The position numbers and the translations under genes were made by a program. Of a DNA stretch of 45,305 bases, positions 6,994 through 14,628 are shown one piece after another (position 1 is the stretch's first letter; every line of letters starts with the position of its first letter). The notes under the pieces are model-generated. The model made no database searches. It had not been told where the DNA came from and was given only the letters and a program-made list of their open reading frames with translations. Origin of the DNA: an uncultured Oscillospiraceae bacterium. GTDB lineage: Bacteria; Bacillota; Clostridia; Oscillospirales; Oscillospiraceae. The stretch is from contig CAAFLF010000036.1 in NCBI GenBank assembly GCA_900763685.1, positions 1-45,305 of the forward strand. The letters are read 5' to 3'.

Positions 6994-7040
6994 GAAAATA
7001 CGGCAGGACCCGGAGGGGGGCTCCGGGTCCTGCCGTATCG
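6994..7040 (-). terminator. Terminator of the pst-pho operon
   Basis: An 18-bp perfect stem (ATACGGCAGGACCCGGAG, loop of 5) between phoR and spoIIP. On the minus strand it runs into ATTTTCG. It is the first strong terminator 3' of phoR. Confidence 0.75.
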
Positions 7041-7183
7041 AAGGGTGCGGCGGGAAGCCGCGGGAGAAAACAGAAGCGCTCCCCGGCCATCGGGGGGATG
7101 GGGCGGGGGCGCGCCGGGGGACCGGGAAGCGCGTCCGGTCCTCCGGCCCGCCCCCGAAGGGGGCAGGCGGATAGGAAGGTCGT

Positions 7184-8851
7184 TCAGGTCTCGCTCCGCT
7201 CCACGGGGAAGAGGACCTGGATGCGGGTGCCCTTGCCCAGCTTGCTCTGGAGCTGGATCTTGCCGTGGTGGAGCTGCACCGCGTGCTTGACGATGGAGAG
7301 GCCCAGGCCGGTGCCGCCGGAGGCCTTGGAGTGGCTCTTGTCCACCCGGTAGAAGCGCTCGAAGACCCGGCCCTGCTGCTCCGGCGGGATGCCGACGCCG
7401 GTATCCTCCACGGTGAGGGAGGCGGTGGTGCCGTCGCTCCCCACGGTGACGGTGACGCTGCCGCCGTCCACATTGTACTTCACGGCGTTGTCGCAGAGGT
7501 TGCCGGCCACTTCCCGCAAAAGGGCCGGGACGCCGGAGATGACGGCGCTCTCCCCCTGGAAGGTCAGGGTGATGTTCCGCTTGGCGGCGGTATCCCGCAG
7601 GGAGTCCACGGTGTCCTTCGCGACGGCGTAGAGGTCCACCGGCTGGAAGGCGGGGAGCTCCCCCTCGTCCAGCTGGGAGAGGCGGATGATGTCCCCGATG
7701 AGAGCCATGAGGCGCTGGGCCTCGGAGCGGATGTGGCCCACGAAGCGGGGCACGTCCTCGGGCTTCACAAGGCCGTTTTCCAGCAGCTCAGCGCTGCCAA
7801 GGATGCCCTGGAGGGGGGTCTTCAGCTCGTGGGAGACGTTGGCGGTGAACTCCCGCCGGGCCCGCTCGGCGCTCTCCCGGTCCGTGACGTCGAAGGCAAG
7901 GATCACTGCGCCGATGGCCTTGCCGTCGGAGTCGATGCGGCTGAGGTCGAACTGGTAGTCCCGGCCGTCCCGCTCCTCCCGGAGCTCGCTGTGACCGCTC
8001 TCCATACAGGCCCGGAGGGCCAGGCTCATGTCATGGCTCCGGTCCACGGTGAGGAAGTCCTGGCCGGAGTGGCTGTCCTCCGCCTGGAAGGCCCGCCGGG
8101 CGGCGGGATTGATGCTGAGGACGGTGCCCTGGGCGTCCAGAAGGACCAGGCCCTCCCGCATACTGGCGGTGATCTGCCGGAACTCGTCGCTCTGGCGGCG
8201 GAGCTCCGCGAGCTGGCGGTCGATCTGCTGGCGCTGGCGGTGGATGCGGCCAAGCAATGGCGAGAGCTCCTCATAGCAGTCGTTCTCCAGGGGGTGCTCC
8301 AGGTCCAGGGCGTTGAGAGGCTCCACGATCCGCTTGGAGAGCCGGCTCGCGAGGAACGCGCTGAGGGCCAGGGCCGCCGCGAAGATGACGAGCAGGGGCT
8401 GCAGCGTCCCCAGGAGGAGGCGGGCCACGGTGGCCCGGCGGGCGGAGAGACGGAGAACGGTGCCGTCCCCCAGGCGCTGGGCCCGGTACATGGTCTCCTC
8501 CAGCAGCGTGGCGGAGGCGCGGCTGTCCGAGCCCTGGCCGTAGGCCAGGGCGTCCCGGATCTCCCTGCGGCCGGCGTGGTTTTCCATGGCGGCGGGGTCC
8601 GCCTCGCTGTCATAGAGAACGGTGCCGTCCCCGGCCACCCAGGTGACGCGGACGGTGCCGGGGGCCAGGGTCTCCAGATAGTCCAGGCCCCCCTGCTCCA
8701 CCGCCGAGGCGGTGAGCTTCAGCTCCTCCCCCAGCTCCCGCTCCTGCAGGCCGCTGAAGTAGGGATAGAGGATGCCCATCACGGTGGCAAGGCTGGCCAG
8801 CAGCGCCACGGCTGCCGCCAGCAGGATGGATCGAAAGATCTTTCGGGTCAT
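7184..8851 (-). CDS. phoR: Phosphate regulon sensor histidine kinase PhoR
   Basis: A 555-residue membrane sensor kinase. TM1 is about 8-30; an extracytoplasmic sensor segment of about 110 residues follows; TM2 is about 143-168; then come a HAMP-like linker, a PAS domain (about 225-325), HisKA with phosphoacceptor His341 in SHELKTPL, and HATPase_c with N-box NLCDNAVKYN (451-460), G1 DTGVGI (483-488) and G2 GTGLGL (513-518). This is the Firmicute PhoR layout. Its start codon overlaps the phoB stop (ATGA), and it is the last gene of the pst operon, so it should sense phosphate limitation together with PhoU and the transporter and phosphorylate the adjacent regulator. Confidence 0.93.
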   Translation of the reverse strand: MTRKIFRSILLAAAVALLASLATVMGILYPYFSGLQERELGEELKLTASAVEQGGLDYLETLAPGTVRVTWVAGDGTVLYDSEADPAAMENHAGRREIRDALAYGQGSDSRASATLLEETMYRAQRLGDGTVLRLSARRATVARLLLGTLQPLLVIFAAALALSAFLASRLSKRIVEPLNALDLEHPLENDCYEELSPLLGRIHRQRQQIDRQLAELRRQSDEFRQITASMREGLVLLDAQGTVLSINPAARRAFQAEDSHSGQDFLTVDRSHDMSLALRACMESGHSELREERDGRDYQFDLSRIDSDGKAIGAVILAFDVTDRESAERARREFTANVSHELKTPLQGILGSAELLENGLVKPEDVPRFVGHIRSEAQRLMALIGDIIRLSQLDEGELPAFQPVDLYAVAKDTVDSLRDTAAKRNITLTFQGESAVISGVPALLREVAGNLCDNAVKYNVDGGSVTVTVGSDGTTASLTVEDTGVGIPPEQQGRVFERFYRVDKSHSKASGGTGLGLSIVKHAVQLHHGKIQLQSKLGKGTRIQVLFPVERSET

Positions 8852-9522
8852 GGCTTTCCCTCCAGACGGTATCCCACGCCCCGGACGGTCTCGACCCGGT
8901 CCCCGTAGGGGCCCAGCTTGCCCCGGAGCGTGCGGATGTGCATATCCACGGTGCGGCTCTCGCCGCAGTAGTCGGTGCCCCAGATCTCGCTCATCAGCTG
9001 CTCCCGGGTGAAGGCCACGCCGGGATGGCTGAGGAAGAGCCGCAGGAGCTCAAATTCCTTATAGGTGAGGGCGGCCCGCTCCCCGTCCACGGTGACGGTG
9101 CGGCCGGAGAGGTCCATCCGGACCCCCTCGAAGCCCAGGATCTTCCCCGGCTCCGCCCCGCCGCAGCGGCGGAGGACGGAACGGACGCAGGCGAGAAACT
9201 CCATGACGCCGAAGGGCTTCGTCAGGTAGTAGTCCGCCCCCAGGTCCAGGGACTGGACCTTGTCATACTCCGCCCCCTTGGCGGTGGCCATCACCACCGG
9301 GACGGCGGAGAGGGCGGGATCCGCGCGCATCCGGCGCAGGAGCTCCACCCCGTCCACGCCGGGGAGCATGATGTCCAGCACCACAAGGTCCGGGCGCTCC
9401 TTCTGGACGGCCTCCCAGAAGGAACTGCCGTCCCCGAAGCCCCGGGCGGCGAGACCCGCCGACTGCAGGGCGTAGACCTCGATATCCCGGATGCTGCCGT
9501 CGTCTTCCACACACCAGATCAT
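8848..9522 (-). CDS. phoB: Phosphate regulon response regulator (PhoB/PhoP type)
   Basis: A 224-residue OmpR/PhoB-family regulator. The receiver domain (1-118) has the acidic pair D7/D8 (preceded by E6), phosphoacceptor Asp50 in VVLDIMLPG, Thr80 and Lys102 (TKPF). A winged-helix DNA-binding domain follows (about 125-222) with FELLRLF, TREQLMSEIWG and the RTVDMHIRTLRGKLG recognition region. The start at 9522 is chosen because ATG overlaps the phoU stop (ATGA) and GGGGAGG lies 7 nt upstream; the family N-terminus begins here. It should activate the pst operon, where a candidate PhoB box lies upstream of pstS. Confidence 0.93.
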   Translation of the reverse strand: MIWCVEDDGSIRDIEVYALQSAGLAARGFGDGSSFWEAVQKERPDLVVLDIMLPGVDGVELLRRMRADPALSAVPVVMATAKGAEYDKVQSLDLGADYYLTKPFGVMEFLACVRSVLRRCGGAEPGKILGFEGVRMDLSGRTVTVDGERAALTYKEFELLRLFLSHPGVAFTREQLMSEIWGTDYCGESRTVDMHIRTLRGKLGPYGDRVETVRGVGYRLEGKP

Positions 9523-10169
9523 AGATGGACCTCCCCATGCGCGCCGGTGACGGAAAAGATGACCCACTCCGCGATGTTGGTGGCGTGGTCCCCGATGCGC
9601 TCAAAATATTTCGCGATCATGAGAAGGTCCACGGCGTACTCGCCGTCCGCGGGATCGGCGGCGACGCGGGCGATGAGGGCGGATTTCACCTGGTCAAAGC
9701 AGGCGTCCACGGTATCATCGTCGGAAACGACCTTCTTAGCCAGCATTATATCACTTTTTACGTAGGCTTCAATGCTTTCCGTCACCATTTGGATGGTGGC
9801 GGTGGCCATTTTCCGGACGATGTCCATGGTCTCGGGGCCGTGGCCCTGGACGGTGCGGACGATCTCGGCGATGTCCTCGGCCTGGTCCCCGATGCGCTCC
9901 ATGTCGGTGATCATCTTCAGGGCGGCGGAGATCAGCCGCAGGTCCCGGGCTACCGGCTGCTGCTGGAGCAGCAGCTTCAGGCACTGGGACTCGATCTCCC
10001 GCTCCTTCTGGTCGATCTCCCGGTCCAGGGGGGCGACCTTTTCCGCGAGGGAGCCGTCCCCCGTCAGGACGGCCTTGGCGGCCAGGGCGATGACCTCCTC
10101 GCAGAGGGCGCCCATCTCGATGAGGGCCCGGTTCAGCAGCGAGAGCTGCTGGTCAAAGCGGCTGCGCAT
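9519..10169 (-). CDS. phoU: Phosphate signalling protein PhoU
   Basis: A 216-residue cytoplasmic all-helical protein with the two three-helix PhoU repeats; the metal-binding-type segments DMERIGDQAEDIAE (about 90-103) and FERIGDHATNIAEW mark the two halves. PhoU connects the Pst transporter with PhoR, keeping the kinase off when phosphate is plentiful, and limits uptake. The usual family length is about 215-220. It lies 51 nt downstream of pstB and overlaps phoB by 4 nt. Confidence 0.95.
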   Translation of the reverse strand: MRSRFDQQLSLLNRALIEMGALCEEVIALAAKAVLTGDGSLAEKVAPLDREIDQKEREIESQCLKLLLQQQPVARDLRLISAALKMITDMERIGDQAEDIAEIVRTVQGHGPETMDIVRKMATATIQMVTESIEAYVKSDIMLAKKVVSDDDTVDACFDQVKSALIARVAADPADGEYAVDLLMIAKYFERIGDHATNIAEWVIFSVTGAHGEVHL

Positions 10170-10220
10170 GGCTGTTTCCTCCTTCCGCCCGGCGGGCGAT
10201 GTGATCTGGGTCCGGCCCCC

Positions 10221-10976
10221 TTAGCCGAAGCGGCCGGTGATGTAGTCCTCGGTGCGTTTGTCCGCGGGCTGGGAGAAGATCCGCTCGGTGTCGCCGCACT
10301 CCACCAGCTCTCCCAGAAGGAAGAAGGCGGTCCGGTCCGAGATGCGGACGGCCTGCTGCATGTTGTGGGTGACGATGACGATGGTGTAGTTCTCCTTCAG
10401 CTCCAGGGCCAGCTCCTCCACCCGGGAGGTGGAGATGGGGTCGAGGGCGCTGGTGGGCTCGTCCATCAGCAGGACCTCCGGCTCCACGGCGAGAGCCCGG
10501 GCGATGCAGAGCCGCTGCTGCTGGCCGCCGGAGAGGCCCAGGGCGTTCTTCTTCAGGCGGTCCTTCACCTCGTCCCAGATGGCGGCGCCCCGGAGGGAGC
10601 GCTCCACGATGTCGTCCAGCTTGGCGCGGGCACGGACGCCGTGGGTCCGGGGACCGTAGGCAACATTGTCGTAGATGCTCATGGGGAAGGGGTTGGGCTT
10701 CTGGAAGACCATGCCGATCTCCCGCCGCAGGGCGCTGACATCCACGTTGGGGGCGAGGATGTTCTGGCCCTTGTAGTTCACCTCGCCGGTGATCTTCACG
10801 CCGGGGATCAGGTCATTCATCCGGTTCAGGGTCTTGAGGAAGGTGGACTTGCCGCAGCCGGAGGGCCCGATCAGGGCCGTGATGCTCTTCTCCGGCACGG
10901 AGAGGGAGACGTCGTGGAGGGCGTGATGCTCCCCGTACCAGAGGTTCAAGGTTTTTGCTTCCAGGATGTCGCTCAT
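10221..10976 (-). CDS. pstB: Phosphate ABC transporter ATP-binding protein PstB
   Basis: A 251-residue ABC ATPase that powers phosphate import. Walker A is GPSGCGKS (37-44), the Q-loop is [10 protein letters not shown] (91-100, characteristic of PstB), the signature is LSGGQQQR (148-155), and Walker B is LLMDEP (169-174) followed by TSALDP and the H-loop THNMQQA. The length is the family norm. Its ATG overlaps the pstA stop by 4 nt, indicating translational coupling of ATPase with permease. Confidence 0.97.
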   Translation of the reverse strand: MSDILEAKTLNLWYGEHHALHDVSLSVPEKSITALIGPSGCGKSTFLKTLNRMNDLIPGVKITGEVNYKGQNILAPNVDVSALRREIGMVFQKPNPFPMSIYDNVAYGPRTHGVRARAKLDDIVERSLRGAAIWDEVKDRLKKNALGLSGGQQQRLCIARALAVEPEVLLMDEPTSALDPISTSRVEELALELKENYTIVIVTHNMQQAVRISDRTAFFLLGELVECGDTERIFSQPADKRTEDYITGRFG

Positions 10977-11824
10977 AGGCTCCTCCTTTTCCGGAAGTAC
11001 CGCCCCACGGCGGCAGCTGCCAGGTTGATGAGCAGGGTCAGGCCCAGCAGGATGGCGGCGATGGCGAAGGCCTCGTCAAAGCGGCCATCCTCCTTGGCGT
11101 AGAGGTAGAGGGAGACGGTGAGGGTGGCGCCGGAGGTGTGGAGGCCCTTCCACAAGCCGTTCAGGGCGTGGCCGAAGCCCGCCGTGTAGAGGAGCGCCGC
11201 CGACTCGCCCACGATGCGGCCCACCGCCAGGATGCAGCCGGTGATGACGCCGTCCACGCAGCCGGGGAGCACCACGGTGCGGATGACCCGCCACTTGCCG
11301 GCCCCCAGGCCGAAGGCGCCCTCCCGGTAGCTCTGGGGCACGGTCTTGAGGCTCTCCTGCGTCGTGCGCATAACGGTGGGGAGGTTCATGATGACCAGGG
11401 TCAGGGCGCCGGCCAGCAGGGACGAGCCCTTGCCGCAGAACATGATCATGCCGACCAAGCCGTAGATGATGGAGGGGATGCCGGAGAGGGTCTCGGCGGC
11501 GTACTCGATGGCGGCCACCATCCTCTTGTTCTCGGCGTACTCGTTGAGGTAGACGGCGGCTCCGGCGCCCAGGGGCACCACGATGACCACCGCCGCCAGG
11601 ACGATGTAGACGGTATTCAGGATGTCCGGCAGGATGCCCACCCGGTCTGCCAGGACGCTGGGGGCGGTGGAGAGGAGTTCCCAGGTGATGTGGGGGATGC
11701 CCCGGAGCAGCACGTAGCCCAGCAGGAAGAGCACCAGGGCGCAGGTGAGGCCCGCCGCCAGGGCCATCAGGCCCCGGACGGCGAAGATCCAGCGCTTGCG
11801 CTGGAGGGAAAGTCCCGTTTTCAT
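10973..11824 (-). CDS. pstA: Phosphate ABC transporter permease PstA
   Basis: A 283-residue inner-membrane permease with about six TM helices. The BPD_transp_1 EAA-type motif appears as [22 protein letters not shown]. The start at 11824 has GGAGGG 6 nt upstream and gives a normal PstA N-terminus; the 57-residue in-frame extension upstream is encoded by what looks like a dispersed repeat and is rejected. An unusual 276-bp gap, not a close junction, separates it from pstC. Confidence 0.95.
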   Translation of the reverse strand: MKTGLSLQRKRWIFAVRGLMALAAGLTCALVLFLLGYVLLRGIPHITWELLSTAPSVLADRVGILPDILNTVYIVLAAVVIVVPLGAGAAVYLNEYAENKRMVAAIEYAAETLSGIPSIIYGLVGMIMFCGKGSSLLAGALTLVIMNLPTVMRTTQESLKTVPQSYREGAFGLGAGKWRVIRTVVLPGCVDGVITGCILAVGRIVGESAALLYTAGFGHALNGLWKGLHTSGATLTVSLYLYAKEDGRFDEAFAIAAILLGLTLLINLAAAAVGRYFRKRRSL

Positions 11825-12100
11825 TTGCCGCCCTCCTTTTGCCCTCGCTTGGCAAGGGCAGATACCGTTTTTCGGGGCCGAAACAACGGCCCGCTTCGTT
11901 TTCCTCGTTGCCGGGCGCCAGCCCGGCGGCCTCGTCCGCCTCGCTGGCCGCAGTTTCTGCTCCCGAAAAACTCCGAAGGACTTTCCGGCGAGCAATGATG
12001 GGGGCTGGCGAGGAAGAGGACGACGGCGGGCTGACGCCCGCCTAGGACGATGACGACATCCAGCGCCTATCAGGGCCGCCGGAAAGTGCGTCTGCCCGTG
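11825..12100 (-). other. 276-bp insert between pstC and pstA (probable repeat element)
   Basis: A gene-free stretch inside an otherwise tightly packed operon. It contains several short inverted repeats, for example GGCGGGC/GCCCGCC near 12024-12044, and CCGGGC/GCCCGG. It is more regular in GGC/GCC blocks than normal spacer sequence. No convincing ORF is present: the pstA frame is open through part of it but without a start signal. I see no second full copy in the window. It may act as a processing or polarity element between the permease genes. Confidence 0.5.
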
Positions 12101-12979
12101 TCAACCGAGGGGATCCCGCTTCAGGAAGTAGTTCAGCGCCGCGTTGATGAGAAGGATGAAGAGATAGAGCACGAGAGCGATGGAGAAGAGGGCCTGGCGC
12201 TGCAGGCCGCCGGCGTAGCTCATCTCGCTGGCCACGGCGGTGGTGAGGAAGCGCACGCTCGCAAAGAGGGAGGGCATGTTGGGGACGTTGCCGGAGACCA
12301 TGATGACAGCCATGGCCTCGCCCAGGGCCCGGCCCACGCCCAGCACCACGGCGGCGGCGATGCCGCTGCGGGCCGCCGGAACGGAGACCCGGAACCAGGT
12401 CTCCTCCTTCGTTGCCCCCAGGGCCAGGGAGGCGTCCTCATACTCCGGCGGCACGGCCTCGAGCGCCGTGACGGAGACCTTGATGATGGAGGGGAGGATC
12501 ATCACCGCCAGCACCAGGATACCGGCAAGGAGGCTGGCGCCGTCCGGCAGGTGGAAGAGCTTCCGGATGCCGGGGACCAGCACCATCATGCCAACGAGGC
12601 CGTAGACCACGGAGGGGATGCCCGCGAGGAGGCTCACCGCCCCGGAAAGGACGGCCCGAAGCTTGGGCGGGGCGGCCTTCGCGAGGTACACCGCCGTGAG
12701 AAAGCCCACCGGGACACCCAGGAGGATGGCCCCGGCGGTGCCGTAGACACTGGTGAGGAGGAAGGGCAGGATGCCGAACTTGGGGTCCGCCGCCGTGGAG
12801 GCCCACTCCTTCCCGAAGAGGAAGTTCCAGAGGCCGATCTCCCGGATGGCGGGCAGGCCCGAGAGCACGAGATAGACCGTGATGGCCAGCACGCAGCCCA
12901 CGGTGATGAGCCCCAGCAGCAGGAACACGCCGTGGACGGCGGTCTCCAGCGCCTGGCGGCTCCGCTTGGCTTTCTTCAT
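12101..12979 (-). CDS. pstC: Phosphate ABC transporter permease PstC
   Basis: A 292-residue inner-membrane permease, partner of PstA. About six TM helices are visible, beginning at residue 15 (VHGVFLLLGLITVGCVLAIT). The permease motif is EYEDASLALGATKEETWFRVSVP, and GEAMAVIMVSGN near the C-terminus is typical of PstC. The ATG follows GGAGGAGAGACCC. It lies 67 nt downstream of pstS with a stable hairpin between. Confidence 0.96.
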   Translation of the reverse strand: MKKAKRSRQALETAVHGVFLLLGLITVGCVLAITVYLVLSGLPAIREIGLWNFLFGKEWASTAADPKFGILPFLLTSVYGTAGAILLGVPVGFLTAVYLAKAAPPKLRAVLSGAVSLLAGIPSVVYGLVGMMVLVPGIRKLFHLPDGASLLAGILVLAVMILPSIIKVSVTALEAVPPEYEDASLALGATKEETWFRVSVPAARSGIAAAVVLGVGRALGEAMAVIMVSGNVPNMPSLFASVRFLTTAVASEMSYAGGLQRQALFSIALVLYLFILLINAALNYFLKRDPLG

Positions 12980-13007
12980 GGGTCTCTCCTCCTCTCAAGC
13001 GGCCTTA

Positions 13008-13030
13008 CCGGGGGACGAAGCGTCCCCCGG
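13008..13030 (-). other. Intercistronic hairpin between pstS and pstC
   Basis: A perfect 10-bp GC-rich stem (CCGGGGGACG with CGTCCCCCGG, loop AAG). No T-run follows on the minus strand, so it is not a terminator for the operon. Such a stem 3' of a binding-protein gene usually protects the upstream mRNA and raises its dosage over the permease genes (inference). Confidence 0.6.
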
Positions 13031-13046
13031 AAGGCAAGGTTTCTTC

Positions 13047-13913
13047 TTAGCCGTTGGCGGCCACCGCGCCGGCCTGGGCGATGATGGGAGCGGCGTCCGC
13101 GGACAGGGCGTAGTCCAGGAAGGCCTGGGCGGCGGGGCTGAGGGTCACGCCGTCCTTGGTCACCAGGACGAAGGGACGCTGGATGACGTAGCTGCCGTCC
13201 TTGACGGTATCCTCACTGGGGGCGACACCGCCGACGCTCAGGGCCTTGACGCTCTCCTTCACAGCGGAGAGGGAGGCATAGCCGATGGCGTTGGGGTTCT
13301 GGGAGACGGTGGCGATGACATCGCCGGTGGAGGTCAGCTCCTGACGGTACTGGCAGGCCTCCTCGGTGCCGGTGATGGACTCAAAGCCGTCCCGGGTGCC
13401 GGAGCCGGCCTCGCGGCCGATGAGGACGATCTCGGCGTCGTTGCCGCCGACATCCTTCCAGTTGGTGATCTTGCCGGTGTAGATGTCCGCGATCTGCTCG
13501 ATGGTCAGGTCGGAGACGGGGTTCTCGGGGCTCACCACCACGGCGATGCCGTCGTAGGCCAGGACGGTCTCGGTGAGGCCGGAGGACTTCTCATCGTCCT
13601 TCAGGGAGCGGCTGGCGAGGCCGATGTCGCAGCGGCCCTCGCTGACGGCCTGGATGCCGGAGCCGGAGCCGGTGGGGTTATAGGTGAAGGTGACGCCGGA
13701 GTTCGCGTTCTGGAAGGACTCGCCCAGGGCGCCGATGACGGACTTCATGGAGGTGGAGCCGTCGGTGGCCACGGAGCCGGTGAGCTCGATGTCGCCGCCG
13801 GAGGGGGCGGAGGAAGCGGCGGAGGAGGCGGGGGCATTGCCGTTGCTGCCGCAGCCGGCCAGCAGGGTCAGCGCCAGCGTGGCGGAGGCAAGAATGGTCC
13901 AAAACTTCTTCAT
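13047..13913 (-). CDS. pstS: Phosphate-binding lipoprotein PstS
   Basis: A 288-residue secreted lipoprotein: basic N-terminus, hydrophobic core, lipobox LLAGC with Cys21, then a Ser/Ala-rich linker. The mature part is a periplasmic-binding-protein type II fold of the PstS family, with GSVATDGSTSM and the phosphate-contacting REAGSGTRDGFESITG segment. It captures phosphate and delivers it to PstC/PstA. It is the first gene of the pst-pho operon; its upstream region holds direct TTTAC repeats compatible with a PhoB/PhoP box. Confidence 0.96.
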   Translation of the reverse strand: MKKFWTILASATLALTLLAGCGSNGNAPASSAASSAPSGGDIELTGSVATDGSTSMKSVIGALGESFQNANSGVTFTYNPTGSGSGIQAVSEGRCDIGLASRSLKDDEKSSGLTETVLAYDGIAVVVSPENPVSDLTIEQIADIYTGKITNWKDVGGNDAEIVLIGREAGSGTRDGFESITGTEEACQYRQELTSTGDVIATVSQNPNAIGYASLSAVKESVKALSVGGVAPSEDTVKDGSYVIQRPFVLVTKDGVTLSPAAQAFLDYALSADAAPIIAQAGAVAANG

Positions 13914-14034
13914 ACAGATCTTCCTTTCTGAATCGTAAGGTCAGCGTTTTTCGGGGGATTCCCTTCGGGGGATATCGTCAGCGGGCGGAGCCCGCAGTGC
14001 CTTTCCCTCAGGACAGCTTCATTCTCGCACCCGG

Positions 14035-14077
14035 ATGTAAAGTGAAAAACCCCGCTTTCGTAAAGTTCCGGTAAAAT
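14035..14077 (-). promoter_or_regulatory. Candidate Pho box upstream of pstS
   Basis: On the minus strand TTTAC occurs three times: the first two are 11 bp apart, the third 23 bp further on, with a degenerate unit between. Tandem 11-bp-spaced direct repeats are the binding pattern of PhoB/PhoP regulators. The -10 of pstS was not clearly identified (GAGAAT is a weak candidate). Confidence 0.45.
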
Positions 14078-14158
14078 CACCGCCGGAGGGGGAGAGACCG
14101 CCCCTGCCCCGTCCCCCGGCGGAGGACACAGAAAGTTCACGAAAAATCCGGGGTTCGG

Positions 14159-14200
14159 TGTCTATTTGGAGTGGAAGTTGTCTATTCGGGATGGTATAAT
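14159..14200 (+). promoter_or_regulatory. Promoter and direct repeats upstream of the DUF6110-ATPase unit
   Basis: An extended -10 (TGG-TATAAT, -10 at 14195-14200) lies about 85 nt before the first ATG. The -35 is poor, which suggests an activator. TGTCTATT occurs twice exactly 20 bp apart (14159 and 14179), two helical turns, upstream of the -10. It could be a binding site for an unknown metal or phosphate regulator. Confidence 0.55.
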
Positions 14201-14283
14201 CATCGGACCCAAGGGAGAATTCCGGGACCGCAGCGCCGGAAAACGGCGCGCGTTCCGGAGAAAAATAAAGAGGAGGTACCCTT

Positions 14284-14547
14284 ATGAACATCCATTGGAA
14301 GAAGCTTGCCCTCTTCGCGGGCGGCGTGCTCTTCGGCACCGCCGGCATCGACATCCTGAAGAGCCGGGACGCCAAGAAGCTCTACACCCACACCACCGCC
14401 GCCGTGCTGCGGGCCAAGGACTGCGTCATGACCACCGTCACCCGCACCAAGGAGAACTGCGGCGACATCCTGGCGGACGCCAAGGCCATCAACGAGGGCT
14501 ACGCCGCCGAGGCCGAGACCGTGGAGGACACCTCCGCCGAGGGCTGA
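14284..14547 (+). CDS. Small single-TM protein, DUF6110-like, paired with metal ATPase
   Basis: An 87-residue protein. Residues 6-25 form a Gly-rich hydrophobic segment (LALFAGGVLFGTAGIDIL), followed by a basic patch and an amphipathic/acidic tail (about 30-87). The architecture, small size and position upstream of a heavy-metal P-type ATPase fit the DUF6110 family found in gut clostridia; the family function is unknown. The ATG follows a strong GAGGAGG. A perfect hairpin before the ATPase gene suggests that this protein is made in excess over the pump. It could be a regulatory or chaperone subunit of the ATPase (inference). Confidence 0.7.
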   Translation: MNIHWKKLALFAGGVLFGTAGIDILKSRDAKKLYTHTTAAVLRAKDCVMTTVTRTKENCGDILADAKAINEGYAAEAETVEDTSAEG

Positions 14548-14560
14548 GCCCGATCCCACG

Positions 14561-14601
14561 AGAGCCATGATGGGCTGCGCCCATGATGGCTCTCCCTTTT
14601 G
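14561..14601 (+). terminator. Intra-operon hairpin/attenuator before the ATPase gene
   Basis: A 15-bp perfect stem (AGAGCCATGATGGGC, loop TGC) followed by CCCTTTTG, placed between the small protein gene and the ATPase gene. The T-run is short, so termination would be partial, giving more message for the small gene. Confidence 0.6.
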
Positions 14602-14628
14602 CCCATTTTATAATGGAGGAACCACCCC

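Noticed and set aside
11825..11995. N-terminal extension of PstA by 57 residues
   Set aside because: No ribosome binding site at the upstream start, repeat-like sequence, whereas 11824 has GGAGGG and gives a normal PstA.
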